The notes: generated by a model not told the origin, from the sequence alone. A stretch of 64,000 bases of DNA from Limosilactobacillus secaliphilus (GCF_001437055.1 NZ_JQBW01000010.1:445472-509471), one strand, 5' to 3'; shown: positions 35,484 through 44,078, counted from the first letter of the stretch. Program-made: numbers and translations.

Positions 35484-36542
35484 CTATTGCAATGCGTCGA
35501 CTGGGTCAATCTTCAAAATCATCCGGACTGGCAACAGCGAACCGACAATTCCAACGATCAGCAATGCCAGGTCCAGTAACATCGTTTGCGGCCATATGAT
35601 CATAAACGGCACGGTACTTGGCATTGCCAATGATGTCCCCACCGCAAGTAAAGTGGCGACGATGACTCCGCTGACCATCAAAATGACTGATTGCGCAATA
35701 ATCGACCAAACGATGAAGCCGGCCGGGATCCCTTGTGCTCGTAAGACCGCGTACTGAGCTTCCTTTTGCATCGTCAAAATGTAAAGGAAAATCGCAATCA
35801 CGATCAACGAAATCATCAACAGGAAGCCGATCATAAATTCAAAGGTCGTGTTTTGGGCAGTGTAGCCTGGCAGCTTCTTGATGAACTTTTTGACATCGTA
35901 GTGGGCCAGCTTATTCTGCCGACTGTTGCTAACTTTTTGATCTGCCCAAATACCGCTGGCAACGAACTGTGGCCCGGTACCTTTAAGCGCTTGCCAAGTG
36001 TTTAAGCTCCCAATTGCCAACGGGGCGATGTTGAACTTGGCATTTTTAGCAAAGCCCACCACTTTAAACTTCGTCGTGAGTGAATTCAGCTTGACCTGTT
36101 GTCCTAAACGGTAGCCCTTTTCCTTCAACGACTCATCCAGGATCAATTCATGGTCATTCCTCGGCTTGCGACCGCTCACCAGTTGAATCTTGTTCTTTAA
36201 CAGGTATTGCGAATCATCCAGGCCAAAGTACTGCATGGATTGCTTCTGGCCGTGATTGATCCCCTTCATTACGATCGGAACTTGACCAACTAATGCTTCA
36301 TGCTTAGTCAGGTCCTGTGCCTCGTCTTTCTTGATCAAGGACTGGTTCATCGAGACATTGGCATTCTTATCCAACATGACCTGTTTAGTGCCCCATGACT
36401 CGACGGCAGCGGTGTTTTCGTTGCCTAACCCTTGCATCAGGCCCAACAGCATCAAGATCAGGTAGGCGATTAGGACAATCATGCCGATCACGAGGCTGTA
36501 ACGTAGCTTTTCATGTTTGATTTCCTTTAAAGCAAGAAACAT
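35484..36542 (-). CDS. FtsX-family ABC permease
   Basis: 352 residues: one N-terminal membrane helix (about 15-40), an extracellular domain of about 200 residues and three C-terminal helices, the half-MacB/FtsX layout. It forms a transporter with the ATPase downstream. The ribosome binding site GGGAGG overlaps the end of tetR, so the two are translationally linked. Confidence 0.92.
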   Translation of the reverse strand: MFLALKEIKHEKLRYSLVIGMIVLIAYLILMLLGLMQGLGNENTAAVESWGTKQVMLDKNANVSMNQSLIKKDEAQDLTKHEALVGQVPIVMKGINHGQKQSMQYFGLDDSQYLLKNKIQLVSGRKPRNDHELILDESLKEKGYRLGQQVKLNSLTTKFKVVGFAKNAKFNIAPLAIGSLNTWQALKGTGPQFVASGIWADQKVSNSRQNKLAHYDVKKFIKKLPGYTAQNTTFEFMIGFLLMISLIVIAIFLYILTMQKEAQYAVLRAQGIPAGFIVWSIIAQSVILMVSGVIVATLLAVGTSLAMPSTVPFMIIWPQTMLLDLALLIVGIVGSLLPVRMILKIDPVDALQ

Positions 36543-36545
36543 AGC

Positions 36546-37058
36546 TTACCTCCCTAAAATGGCAAACAGTGACTGGCGAAGACGCTGGTCAACCGCATCT
36601 CCTGCACTTTCATTCAGCAAAAGTTCCCGAAATGCTTCATGACAGAGCACCATAACCGCCCATTCCTTAGACGTTAAGCAGCGTTGCTCATTCATGAACG
36701 ACTGCCGCAAAACGCCGGCGTTGGTCTGGTAGTGATGCACCAGCAAATCGTGGTATTCACTGTACTGAACTCGTTGATTGAGCATTTCTACCCATTCAAC
36801 AAAGTCATCCGCAGTGTGCTGGTCAATGGTTAAGTGATGGATATCCAGCTTCTGCATCACATCGTTTAATAACCACTCGTAAGCAGCCGTTAAACTATCG
36901 AAGTACTTATAGAAAGCCCCTCTTGCGATTCCGGCACTTTGAACAATCCGTGCTACCTGTGCCTGTTCAAGGGAATAATGGCTGAATTCGTCAAGTAAAG
37001 CCCGGCGAATTCGCGCCCGTTTTTCCAACGCAAGATGATTAAATGTTGCTGATGGCAT
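36546..37058 (-). CDS. TetR-family repressor of the ABC operon
   Basis: 170 residues, with a TetR helix-turn-helix VARIVQSAGIARGAFYKYFDS in the first 60 residues and a helical ligand domain after it. AGGAGG precedes the ATG. It is first in a four-gene operon with the ABC genes. Two identical palindromes flank its promoter, so autoregulation and control of the transporter by the exported compound are likely. Confidence 0.92.
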   Translation of the reverse strand: MPSATFNHLALEKRARIRRALLDEFSHYSLEQAQVARIVQSAGIARGAFYKYFDSLTAAYEWLLNDVMQKLDIHHLTIDQHTADDFVEWVEMLNQRVQYSEYHDLLVHHYQTNAGVLRQSFMNEQRCLTSKEWAVMVLCHEAFRELLLNESAGDAVDQRLRQSLFAILGR

Positions 37059-37072
37059 CTTATTCCTCCTAT

Positions 37073-37085
37073 TGACACTGTGTCA
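37073..37085. promoter_or_regulatory. TetR operator, proximal copy
   Basis: TGACACTGTGTCA, a perfect 13-bp palindrome between the -10 box and the start codon of tetR. Confidence 0.85.
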
Positions 37086-37103
37086 CTTACATTTTACGCA
37101 GTA

Positions 37104-37132
37104 ATTTTACCCGCCTAGTGACACTGTGTCAA
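37104..37132 (-). promoter_or_regulatory. Promoter of the TetR-ABC operon
   Basis: On the minus strand TTGACA (37127-37132), 17 bases, TAAAAT (37104-37109). The -35 is buried in the distal operator. Confidence 0.82.
37119..37131. promoter_or_regulatory. TetR operator, distal copy
   Basis: Second identical TGACACTGTGTCA, centred 46 bp from the first and overlapping the -35 box. Confidence 0.85.
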
Positions 37133-37187
37133 CGAAAACAACCCAAGACTAATATTTCTTAACTTTCTTAAAGAATTTGACCAAACA

Positions 37188-37226
37188 AAAAGGCCGAGGA
37201 ACGGTTGTCCGTTTCATCGACCTTAA
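37188..37226 (-). terminator. Terminator of the Zn-dehydrogenase gene
   Basis: AAGGCCGA (37190-37197) pairs with TCGACCTT (37217-37224, G-U pair allowed), with an inner AACGG/CCGTT stem; the minus strand continues TTTTTG. Confidence 0.75.
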
Positions 37227-37258
37227 TTAATGTATGCATTTAATCACGGAATGGTTAG

Positions 37259-38269
37259 TTAGGCGTTTTCGCCACCAACCTTAACAATGGCCTTGGAAAC
37301 CTTGCCTAACTTACCGCTAACGAAGTCTTCCACACCATTCAAGTCTAATTCGTGAGAGAACAGTGGCAGTGGGTCAACAACACCAGATGCCAGTAAAGCA
37401 ATGGAATCTTCAAAAGTGTAAGGGTTAATGAAGGCACCCTGAATGGTCAATTGCTTGTGGAAGATGTCGTAGGTGTTGACGGAGAACTTGTCGTCCGGCT
37501 TACCAACCCCAAACATCAACACTTGGGCACCACGAGCGGCAGCAGCCAGTGCCTGTTCCTGTGTTGCTGGCAGACCAACAGCTTCAACCACGATATCAAA
37601 GGCGCTTGCTGGGATTTCTTCTTTAGTAGTGTTGATCGTCTTGACGCCAAAGTGCTGACGGTTGTTTTCCAACTTTTCATCTGAACGACCGGCAAGCGTA
37701 ACTTCGTGAATTCCACGTGCCTTCAGGATTTGAGCAAATAATTGACCTTCAAAACCATCACCTAAAACCAGTGCCTTTTGGTAAGGATGGGTCGTTAAGA
37801 GGTCAACCCCGTGCATTGCGCAGGAGATTGGTTCTACCACTGCGGCAGCCTTCAGGGAAACGTCATCAGGAATTGGGTAGACAACCTTTGCCGGAGCGGT
37901 GAAGTATTCTTCAAAGCCACCATCACGGGTAACCCCTACGGCATCAAGGTGTTCACACAATTCTGGCCGCTGGGTCCGGCAGTACTTACACTGACCACAG
38001 TAGATGTTCGGGTCAACTGTTACCCGGTCGCCTTCCTTAACGTTGGTAACGGCTGAGCCGACCTTAGCAACCACACCGGAGTTTTCGTGACCTAATACAA
38101 TCGGTGGAACGGCTTCAGCTGATCCTGGCAGGCCAGCATACAAACCCTTATCTGTACCGCAAATGCCGGCATAAGCGGTATGAACTAAAACTTCATCAGG
38201 CTTAATCGTTGGGACATCGTAATCTCTTAACTGCAGTTTTTTCTTTCCTTCTAATACAAGTGCTTGCAT
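37259..38269 (-). CDS. Zinc-dependent alcohol/polyol dehydrogenase (MDR family)
   Basis: 336 residues from the ATG at 38269 (AAGGAAGG upstream); a longer frame would overlap the promoter. GroES-like domain with catalytic-zinc residues in GICGTDKG and LGHENSG, and the four-Cys structural zinc loop in CGQCKYCRTQRPELC. VVEPISCAMHG is typical of sorbitol/threonine-type enzymes. The Rossmann loop reads VLGDGFEGQLFA. Substrate unknown: a polyol or secondary alcohol. Its promoter shares the LacI operator of the sucrose operon, hinting at carbohydrate metabolism. Confidence 0.88.
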   Translation of the reverse strand: MQALVLEGKKKLQLRDYDVPTIKPDEVLVHTAYAGICGTDKGLYAGLPGSAEAVPPIVLGHENSGVVAKVGSAVTNVKEGDRVTVDPNIYCGQCKYCRTQRPELCEHLDAVGVTRDGGFEEYFTAPAKVVYPIPDDVSLKAAAVVEPISCAMHGVDLLTTHPYQKALVLGDGFEGQLFAQILKARGIHEVTLAGRSDEKLENNRQHFGVKTINTTKEEIPASAFDIVVEAVGLPATQEQALAAAARGAQVLMFGVGKPDDKFSVNTYDIFHKQLTIQGAFINPYTFEDSIALLASGVVDPLPLFSHELDLNGVEDFVSGKLGKVSKAIVKVGGENA

Positions 38270-38315
38270 GTTGTTACCTTCCTTGTAAATCAATTCATTG
38301 AAATTTTTCAGAGAT

Positions 38316-38354
38316 AGTATACGGACAAACTCGAAAAATGTCAAACGTTTATCA
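38316..38354 (-). promoter_or_regulatory. Promoter and LacI-type operator of the Zn-dehydrogenase
   Basis: On the minus strand TTGACA (38339-38344), 17 bases, TATACT (38316-38321). The -35 lies within TGATAAACGTTTGACA (38339-38354), identical to the site in front of the MFS-gtfA operon. Confidence 0.82.
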
Positions 38355-38483
38355 CTTTGTCGTTAAGTTGTTATTTAATAACAATGAAAGCCCCACCAAA
38401 AATTCGGAAAATGAGCCAATATTAATAAAATGACCCAGCAAAAAAGCCGATAGTTCGGTATTTCTATTGCGGCGATTTATTTT

Positions 38484-38497
38484 TTATGCTAACCTAA
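38484..38497 (+). promoter_or_regulatory. Candidate MntR (DtxR-type) box upstream of mntH
   Basis: TTATGCTAACCTAA; its complement TTAGGTTAGCATAA resembles the imperfect TTAGG-N4-CCTAA palindromes bound by manganese regulators. I could not place a convincing -35. Confidence 0.4.
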
Positions 38498-38567
38498 CAA
38501 TGGTCTTCCGTTAAGATAATATTTAATGGCAAACCTTCAAAAGACACGCAGAAAGGGAGGATTTGGC

Positions 38568-40184
38568 GTGGCTGACACAAAAAATCAACACCGTCGGCAT
38601 GGATTAATTCAATATGCCAACGGAAAGTCTCTGGAGGAAATTAACGGAACTGTTGAGGTTCCGCATGGAAAGGGCTTCTTTCGTACTTTATTCGCATACT
38701 CAGGCCCTGGTGCATTAGTTGCCGTTGGTTATATGGACCCTGGTAACTGGTCGACTTCAATTACTGGTGGTCAAAGCTTCCAATACACTTTAATGACGAC
38801 CATCCTGATTTCAAGTTTGATTGCGATGTTACTGCAATACATGGCTGCCAAACTTGGGATCGTAAGCCAAATGGACTTAGCACAAGCCATTCGTGCGCGT
38901 ACAGGGAAGGCGTTAGGCATTATTCTGTGGATCATGACTGAATTTGCGATCATGGCTACTGATATTGCCGAAGTTATTGGTGCCGCAATTGCTTTGAACC
39001 TTTTGTTCCACATCCCGTTGGTTCCATCCGTATTTATCACTGTACTAGACGTCTTAGTACTTCTGTTACTGACGAAGATTGGGTTCCGTAAAATCGAAGC
39101 AATTGTTGCTGCTTTGATCTGTGTTATCCTGTTCGTCTTTGCATATCAGGTTGCATTGTCACATCCAAACTGGGGCGGCGTCTTCTTGGGCTTAGTACCA
39201 ACCCAGAAGGCCATTGCGCAATCTCCAGTGGTTGGTGGTATTTCCCCACTGAGTGGTTCTCTTGGGATCATTGGTGCCACGGTTATGCCCCACAACTTGT
39301 ACCTGCACTCAGCAATTTCACAAACGCGTAAGCTAGACCACAGCAAGGTTGAAGATATCCGTCAAACCGTTCGTTTCACGGCTTGGGACTCCAACATTCA
39401 ATTGACCCTGGCCTTCTTCGTTAACGCCCTGCTGCTGATCATGGGTGTTGCTGTGTTCAAGTACGGTGCCGTTAAGGACTCTTCCTTCTTCGGTTTGTAC
39501 GACGCTTTGAACAACACGTCAATGTTAAGCAACCCGCTCTTAATTGCCGTTGCTAAATCAGGTGCTCTGTCAACGTTATTTGCCATTGCCCTGTTAGCTT
39601 CCGGTCAAAACTCAACCATTACTGGTACCTTGACTGGTCAAGTTATCATGGAAGGTTTCGTTCACATGAAGATGCCTCTGTGGGCACGTCGTCTGGTTAC
39701 CCGTTTGATTTCTGTTATCCCTGTTCTGATGTGTGTTGCCATGACTGGTCGTGAAACGGTTATCCAACAACACACCGCTTTGAACATGTTAATGGAAAAC
39801 TCACAAGTATTCTTGGCCTTCGCTCTGCCATTCTCCATGCTGCCACTGCTGTTAATGACTAACAGTGAAGCAGAAATGGGTGAATTTAAGAACTCTGCTT
39901 GGGTTAAGGTCTGTGGCTGGATTTCAGTTATCGGTTTAACCTTCTTGAACTTGTACAACCTGCCTGCAACCTATGAAGGCTTCGGGCTCTGGAAGAAGGG
40001 TACGTCTGACTTCCTGGCATGGTTGACCATCATCGTTATTCTGGTGCTTTTGGCCTGGACTTGTTACGAAATCGTTCGTGGTGACCGGCGGATGGCTGCT
40101 GAACACCACAAGCACTCTTGGGAAAAGGGTGGCGTTGACGAGGCTGCTGAAGCCGCTAAGGAAGCCGCTGAAAACCAAAAGTAA
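38568..40184 (+). CDS. mntH: Manganese transporter MntH (Nramp family)
   Basis: 538 residues from the GTG at 38568, chosen because AGGGAGG lies 8 bases upstream; the ATG at 38526 has no such site. Nramp signatures: MDPGNWSTS in helix 1 and MPHNLYLHS in helix 6, the metal-binding helices. About 11-12 membrane helices and a charged C-terminal tail. It imports Mn(II) with protons; lactobacilli depend on manganese for oxidative stress defence. The next gene is ahpC. Confidence 0.95.
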   Translation: MADTKNQHRRHGLIQYANGKSLEEINGTVEVPHGKGFFRTLFAYSGPGALVAVGYMDPGNWSTSITGGQSFQYTLMTTILISSLIAMLLQYMAAKLGIVSQMDLAQAIRARTGKALGIILWIMTEFAIMATDIAEVIGAAIALNLLFHIPLVPSVFITVLDVLVLLLLTKIGFRKIEAIVAALICVILFVFAYQVALSHPNWGGVFLGLVPTQKAIAQSPVVGGISPLSGSLGIIGATVMPHNLYLHSAISQTRKLDHSKVEDIRQTVRFTAWDSNIQLTLAFFVNALLLIMGVAVFKYGAVKDSSFFGLYDALNNTSMLSNPLLIAVAKSGALSTLFAIALLASGQNSTITGTLTGQVIMEGFVHMKMPLWARRLVTRLISVIPVLMCVAMTGRETVIQQHTALNMLMENSQVFLAFALPFSMLPLLLMTNSEAEMGEFKNSAWVKVCGWISVIGLTFLNLYNLPATYEGFGLWKKGTSDFLAWLTIIVILVLLAWTCYEIVRGDRRMAAEHHKHSWEKGGVDEAAEAAKEAAENQK

Positions 40185-40224
40185 TTCCAATAAATACATC
40201 CTACTCATATTCCTAAATCAATTT

Positions 40225-40266
40225 GATCCTGACATTCCACGAAAATGGATGTCAGGATCTTTTTTT
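40225..40266 (+). terminator. Terminator of mntH
   Basis: GATCCTGACAT (40225-40235) pairs with ATGTCAGGATC (40249-40259), extended by TCCA/TGG, followed by seven T. Confidence 0.88.
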
Positions 40267-40302
40267 GTCTGTAAATTATCTACAAATTATTGCTACAAAG
40301 GA

Positions 40303-40331
40303 TTGACGTTCAGTCACTAAAGGACTATGCT
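40303..40331 (+). promoter_or_regulatory. ahpC promoter
   Basis: TTGACG (40303-40308), 17 bases, TATGCT (40326-40331). Confidence 0.75.
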
Positions 40332-40375
40332 TTAAGCGTAGTTAAGAATTATTCTAAACCAAGGAGGAAGCATTA

Positions 40376-40939
40376 ATGAGTTTAATCGGTCATACTATTG
40401 ATGACTTCAAAGTCACTGCTTACCAACAAGGAGAATACAAGGATATTACCAAACAGAGCCTGTTAGGCAAGTGGAGCATCGTCTTCTTCTACCCTGCTGA
40501 CTTCTCTTTTGTCTGCCCAACTGAATTAGAAGCATTACAATCTTTACACGACAAGTTTAAGGCTGCAAATGCGGAAATCTATTCCGTTTCTGAAGATACT
40601 GAATTTGTTCACCAAGCATGGGCAGCCGCTTCACCAAAGATTGGCAAGATTGAATACCCAATGCTGGCCGACCCAGCTGGCAAGCTGGCACGGATGTTTG
40701 GCGTCTTAGATGAAAGCGCTGGCCAAGCATTGCGTGGTGCCTTCATCATTGACCCAGATGGTGTTATTCAATCTGAAACGATCAACAACATGGGCATCGG
40801 CCGTAACCCCGAAGAAATCTTGCGGACATTGGAAGCTGCCCAATTCGTTCGTGAACACGGCGACCGCGTTTGCCCTGTCAACTGGCACCCTGGTGACGAT
40901 AGCTTAAAGCCTGGTGCTGACCTGGTTGGCAAGCTTTAA
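40376..40939 (+). CDS. ahpC: Alkyl hydroperoxide reductase subunit C (2-Cys peroxiredoxin)
   Basis: 187 residues, typical AhpC. The peroxidatic Cys47 sits in PADFSFVCPTE and the resolving Cys in GDRVCPVNWHPG near 165. It reduces H2O2, organic peroxides and peroxynitrite. AAGGAGG precedes the ATG. The reductase AhpF is not adjacent: the gene has its own promoter and terminator, so the electron donor must be encoded elsewhere. Confidence 0.96.
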   Translation: MSLIGHTIDDFKVTAYQQGEYKDITKQSLLGKWSIVFFYPADFSFVCPTELEALQSLHDKFKAANAEIYSVSEDTEFVHQAWAAASPKIGKIEYPMLADPAGKLARMFGVLDESAGQALRGAFIIDPDGVIQSETINNMGIGRNPEEILRTLEAAQFVREHGDRVCPVNWHPGDDSLKPGADLVGKL

Positions 40940-40958
40940 TCTGTTATTTTAATTCGTT

Positions 40959-40999
40959 AAAACCCCTAGCAATCGCAATTCGCGAAAACTAGGGGTTTT
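40959..40999 (+). terminator. Terminator of ahpC
   Basis: AAAACCCCTAG (40959-40969) pairs with CTAGGGGTTTT (40989-40999), with an inner CGC/GCG stem. Confidence 0.85.
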
Positions 41000-41018
41000 A
41001 TGCATTATTAATGCTTTC

Positions 41019-41048
41019 TTGGGTATGCTTTTAGTAGAATGGTATAAT
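41019..41048 (+). promoter_or_regulatory. Promoter of the Ser/Asn-rich membrane protein
   Basis: TTGGGT (41019-41024), 18 bases, TATAAT (41043-41048). It lies where an upstream ATG of the same frame begins, which rules that start out. Confidence 0.65.
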
Positions 41049-41087
41049 ACACGAGATAAAGCTAATTACCTAGTTGAGGTGATCAAT

Positions 41088-41732
41088 TTGGATAACAAAG
41101 ATAAAAACGAAAAAAAGCGACTCAGCCGGGTTGAATTATATGATTCCCCTAAAAGTCAGAAACGCTCCTTCTTCTCTAAGAAGCGGGCTCATCGTTCAAA
41201 CACGCCCTTAGAAGACGAGCAATTTGAACCAGTCCACAGCCGTCGTCGGCAAATCGTTGACCGGCCACAAAAAAGCCACCGCGGTTTCTTTAGCCGGTTC
41301 TTCAATGGCCGGCACAATGGGAAGCTGTACAAGACCATCCTGTTTGCCCTTTTAGGTGTCCTGGTCGTGATGATCATCGTCTTTGCGGTTAAGCAACAGC
41401 ACCCTGTCAACACTGACAGCACCGACACATCCGTCTCATCATCATCCAGCAGCCACCACTCACGCAAGCATAAGCGCAGTCACTCATCAGATTCCGACGA
41501 TGATGACTATGGCGACAATGAAAATCAGGCCACTTACCAAGTTCCTGCTTCGCGTTCTGATAACAATGGCAATAGCACTCAGAATCAAAGCAATGGTAAT
41601 TCAAATAGCAATAACAATAGTCAATCAAGTCCAAGCAACGGTGGTAACAGCCATCCTGCCCCACAGCCAAATCCATCACAAGGGTCACAGCCAGCTCCAA
41701 AGTCTACTGGTGGTGGACAAACAACAAAGTAA
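41088..41732 (+). CDS. Single-pass membrane protein with Ser/Asn-rich extracellular tail
   Basis: 214 residues from the TTG at 41088 (GAGGTGATC upstream). Residues 1-80 are basic and cytoplasmic, 81-102 form one membrane helix (ILFALLGVLVVMIIVFAV), and the rest is a low-complexity tail of Ser, His, Asp, Asn and Gln ending in Pro/Gly-rich sequence. The layout resembles anchored wall or cell-division accessory proteins, but there is no LysM or other named domain. Function unknown. Confidence 0.75.
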   Translation: MDNKDKNEKKRLSRVELYDSPKSQKRSFFSKKRAHRSNTPLEDEQFEPVHSRRRQIVDRPQKSHRGFFSRFFNGRHNGKLYKTILFALLGVLVVMIIVFAVKQQHPVNTDSTDTSVSSSSSSHHSRKHKRSHSSDSDDDDYGDNENQATYQVPASRSDNNGNSTQNQSNGNSNSNNNSQSSPSNGGNSHPAPQPNPSQGSQPAPKSTGGGQTTK

Positions 41733-41776
41733 AATTGACCACTAGAAATTAAATTAGGATTTTTTAATTTTTCTGC

Positions 41777-41804
41777 TTGACACCGTTAACCACGATGATA
41801 TAAT
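41777..41804 (+). promoter_or_regulatory. thrS promoter
   Basis: TTGACA (41777-41782), 16 bases, TATAAT (41799-41804), just upstream of the T-box leader. Confidence 0.8.
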
Positions 41805-41810
41805 CCAAAG

Positions 41811-42056
41811 TAATTAAAGGATATGCCTGATCATTCCTACTAACAGAGAGTGACACATTTTAATGGAAGTGCCATTAGCAAGGATCTTCAGAGTACCACC
41901 TTTATTATTTCCCTCCGAAATAAGGAGGAGCGGGTCGTGCCCGTTACCACACCATAGAGAGGACCACAAGTGGCCCTGAATCTGGGTGGAACCACGCTGA
42001 GTTTGTTAACCAACGTCCCTGGTATCGTTTAGTCGGTACTAGGGACGTTTTTATTT
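41811..42056 (+). ncRNA. T-box riboswitch of thrS (tRNA-Thr sensing)
   Basis: The conserved T-box TGGGTGGAACCACG lies at 41983-41996. A stem-I AGTGA-type motif occurs near 41850. An ACC codon followed by A (41895-41897) is a plausible threonine specifier in the GAGTACCACC loop. The terminator stem AACGTCCCT/AGGGACGTT (about 42012-42048) ends in T-rich sequence. Uncharged tRNA-Thr should favour the antiterminator and thrS expression. Confidence 0.93.
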
Positions 42057-42076
42057 TTTATAAGGGAGAGATTCTT

Positions 42077-43882
42077 ATGGCTCAAGTTGCAGTAATGTCA
42101 CCAAATGGTGAAGTAAAGAAAATTGATCGCGATTCAGAAGATAGCTTGAACGCATTGCGGCAAGTCGCTGCTTTAATGCTGAAGGCTGCTTTGGTACACA
42201 AGTATGATGGGATCCGTTTTGGGGATGCCATTGCCGAAGATGATCGTTTCTGGGTTGACTCCGACAAGGATGATCAACAGGTATCTGCCGACGAATTACC
42301 AGCATTGGAAGATGATCTGAAGAAGCTGGCTAAGGAAGACGACAAGGTTGAATTTGCTGAAGTTGCCTTGGACGACGCTTTAAAGGGTGTTGAAAAGGAC
42401 CAATTCTCCAGCGAACTGCTGAAGGAAAACGCTAAGGATGGCAAGGTTGCCCTGTATAAGCTGGGTGACGTAGCCGTTATCGCTAAGGCCCCAATCCTGG
42501 TTTACACTGACGCCGTTAAGAACTTCAAGCTTTTGTCAGTTGCCGGTGCTTACTGGAAGGGTATGTCCTCCAACCCAATGCTGCAACGGATTTACGGGAC
42601 CGTCTTCTACAAGAAGGCTGACCTGGACGAAGATCTGAAGAAGCGTCAAGAAGCTCGTGAACGTGACCACCGTGTTATCGGTAACCAACTGGATCTCTTC
42701 TTTGTTGATCCTAAGGTTGGTGCCGGCCTGCCTTACTGGATGCCTAAGGGTGCTACTATTCGGCGGACGATTGAACGTTACATCATCGACCGTGAAGTTG
42801 CCGATGGTTACGAACACGTTTACACCCCTGTTCTGATGAACGTTGATGCCTACAAGACTTCTGGTCACTGGGCTCACTACCGGGACGACATGTTCCCACC
42901 AATGGACATGGGCGATGGTGAAATGCTTGAACTGCGGCCAATGAACTGCCCAAGCCATATTCAGATTTACAAGCACCACATTCGTTCTTACCGTGACCTG
43001 CCACTGCGGATCGCCGAATTAGGTATGATGCACCGTTACGAAAAATCTGGTGCCCTGTCTGGTCTGCAACGTGTTCGTGAAATGACCCTGAACGACGGCC
43101 ACACCTTCGTTGCCTTGGATCAGATTCGTGACGAATTCGCTAAGATCCTGAAGCTGATCATGAGCGTTTACAAGGACTTTGACATTACTGACTACAGCTT
43201 CCGTCTTTCCTTGCGTGACCCTAAGAACACCAAGAAGTACTACGCCAACGATGAGATGTGGGAAAAGTCCCAAAAGCTGCTGAAGGCTGCCATGGATGAC
43301 CTGCACCTGGACTACTACGAAGCTGAAGGTGAAGCTGCCTTCTATGGTCCAAAGCTGGATATCCAAACCAAGACGGCCCTGGGCAATGACGAAACCATGT
43401 CCACCATCCAACTTGACTTCATGCTGCCAGACCGCTTCGGCTTGACTTACATGGGCAAGGATGGCAAGGAACACATGCCAGTTATGATTCACCGTGGTGT
43501 TGTTGGTACCATGGAACGGTTCGTTGCTTACCTGACTGAAATCTACAAGGGTGCCTTCCCTACCTGGTTAGCTCCTGAACAAGTTCACATCATCCCTGTT
43601 TCCGATGACAAGCATGGTGCATACGCTGACCAATTAGCTAAGGAAATGAAGGCCGCTAAGATTCGGGTTGTTGTTGACCACCGTAACGAAAAGATGGGCT
43701 ACAAGATTCGTGAAGCACAAACGCAGAAGGTTCCATACACCCTGGTTGTTGGTGACGACGAAATGAAGAACAATTCTGTTTCCGTTCGTAAGTATGGTGA
43801 ACAGGATCAAAACAGCATGAGCAAGCAAGACTTCATGGACGAAATCCTGCACGACATCGCAACTTACTCACGCAAAGACTAG
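42077..43882 (+). CDS. thrS: Threonine--tRNA ligase with degenerate editing domain
   Basis: 601 residues, about 40 fewer than the usual bacterial enzyme. The catalytic core is intact: zinc ligands in RPMNCPSH (near 290), NDGHTF (near 341) and MIHRGVVG (near 472), plus a complete anticodon-binding domain. The N-terminus differs. Only about 18 residues stand in place of the 60-residue TGS domain. The editing domain has [12 protein letters not shown] where others have the HSTAHVMA motif, and VIAKAPIL where others have DLCRGPHV. All four editing residues (two His, one Cys, one His) are therefore missing. Aminoacylation should work; hydrolysis of Ser-tRNA-Thr should not. AGGGAGAG precedes the ATG, after the T-box. 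Confidence 0.95.
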   Translation: MAQVAVMSPNGEVKKIDRDSEDSLNALRQVAALMLKAALVHKYDGIRFGDAIAEDDRFWVDSDKDDQQVSADELPALEDDLKKLAKEDDKVEFAEVALDDALKGVEKDQFSSELLKENAKDGKVALYKLGDVAVIAKAPILVYTDAVKNFKLLSVAGAYWKGMSSNPMLQRIYGTVFYKKADLDEDLKKRQEARERDHRVIGNQLDLFFVDPKVGAGLPYWMPKGATIRRTIERYIIDREVADGYEHVYTPVLMNVDAYKTSGHWAHYRDDMFPPMDMGDGEMLELRPMNCPSHIQIYKHHIRSYRDLPLRIAELGMMHRYEKSGALSGLQRVREMTLNDGHTFVALDQIRDEFAKILKLIMSVYKDFDITDYSFRLSLRDPKNTKKYYANDEMWEKSQKLLKAAMDDLHLDYYEAEGEAAFYGPKLDIQTKTALGNDETMSTIQLDFMLPDRFGLTYMGKDGKEHMPVMIHRGVVGTMERFVAYLTEIYKGAFPTWLAPEQVHIIPVSDDKHGAYADQLAKEMKAAKIRVVVDHRNEKMGYKIREAQTQKVPYTLVVGDDEMKNNSVSVRKYGEQDQNSMSKQDFMDEILHDIATYSRKD

Positions 43883-43885
43883 AAT

Positions 43886-43901
43886 TGTTTCACATGAAAC
43901 A
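43886..43901. other. Near-consensus parS site
   Basis: TGTTTCACATGAAACA, one mismatch (central G to A) from the ParB consensus, 4 bases after the thrS stop. Confidence 0.6.
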
Positions 43902-43956
43902 TAAACGCCATAAGACTTGCCCGGTCCAGTTAATGCTGGGCTAGTCAACCAAATCA

Positions 43957-43999
43957 AAACCGTTAGTGATAACTCCCACTATCCACTAACGGTTTTTTT
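43957..43999 (+). terminator. Terminator of thrS
   Basis: AAACCGTTAGTG (43957-43968) pairs with CACTAACGGTTT (43984-43995), followed by T residues. Confidence 0.88.
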
Positions 44000-44021
44000 G
44001 TACCCTTAGTTTACTAAAAAT

Positions 44022-44078
44022 TGCCAAACGTTTGCAGAATGTGATTTATTTGCCAATCATCCGCAAAGCAGGTAAGAT
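44022..44078 (+). promoter_or_regulatory. Candidate operator and promoter of the aldo-keto reductase
   Basis: TGCCAAACGTTTGCAG (44022-44037) has a 10-bp palindromic core CAAACGTTTG related to the LacI operators at 27424 and 38339. TTGCCA (44050-44055), 17 bases, TAAGAT (44073-44078) follow. Confidence 0.55.

Noticed and set aside
38440-38480. Terminator or leader hairpin upstream of mntH
   Set aside because: GCCGATAG can pair with CTATTGCGGC only with a bulge, and no promoter could be placed before it.
38526-38567. Upstream ATG start of mntH
   Set aside because: No ribosome binding site in front of it; AGGGAGG fits the GTG at 38568.
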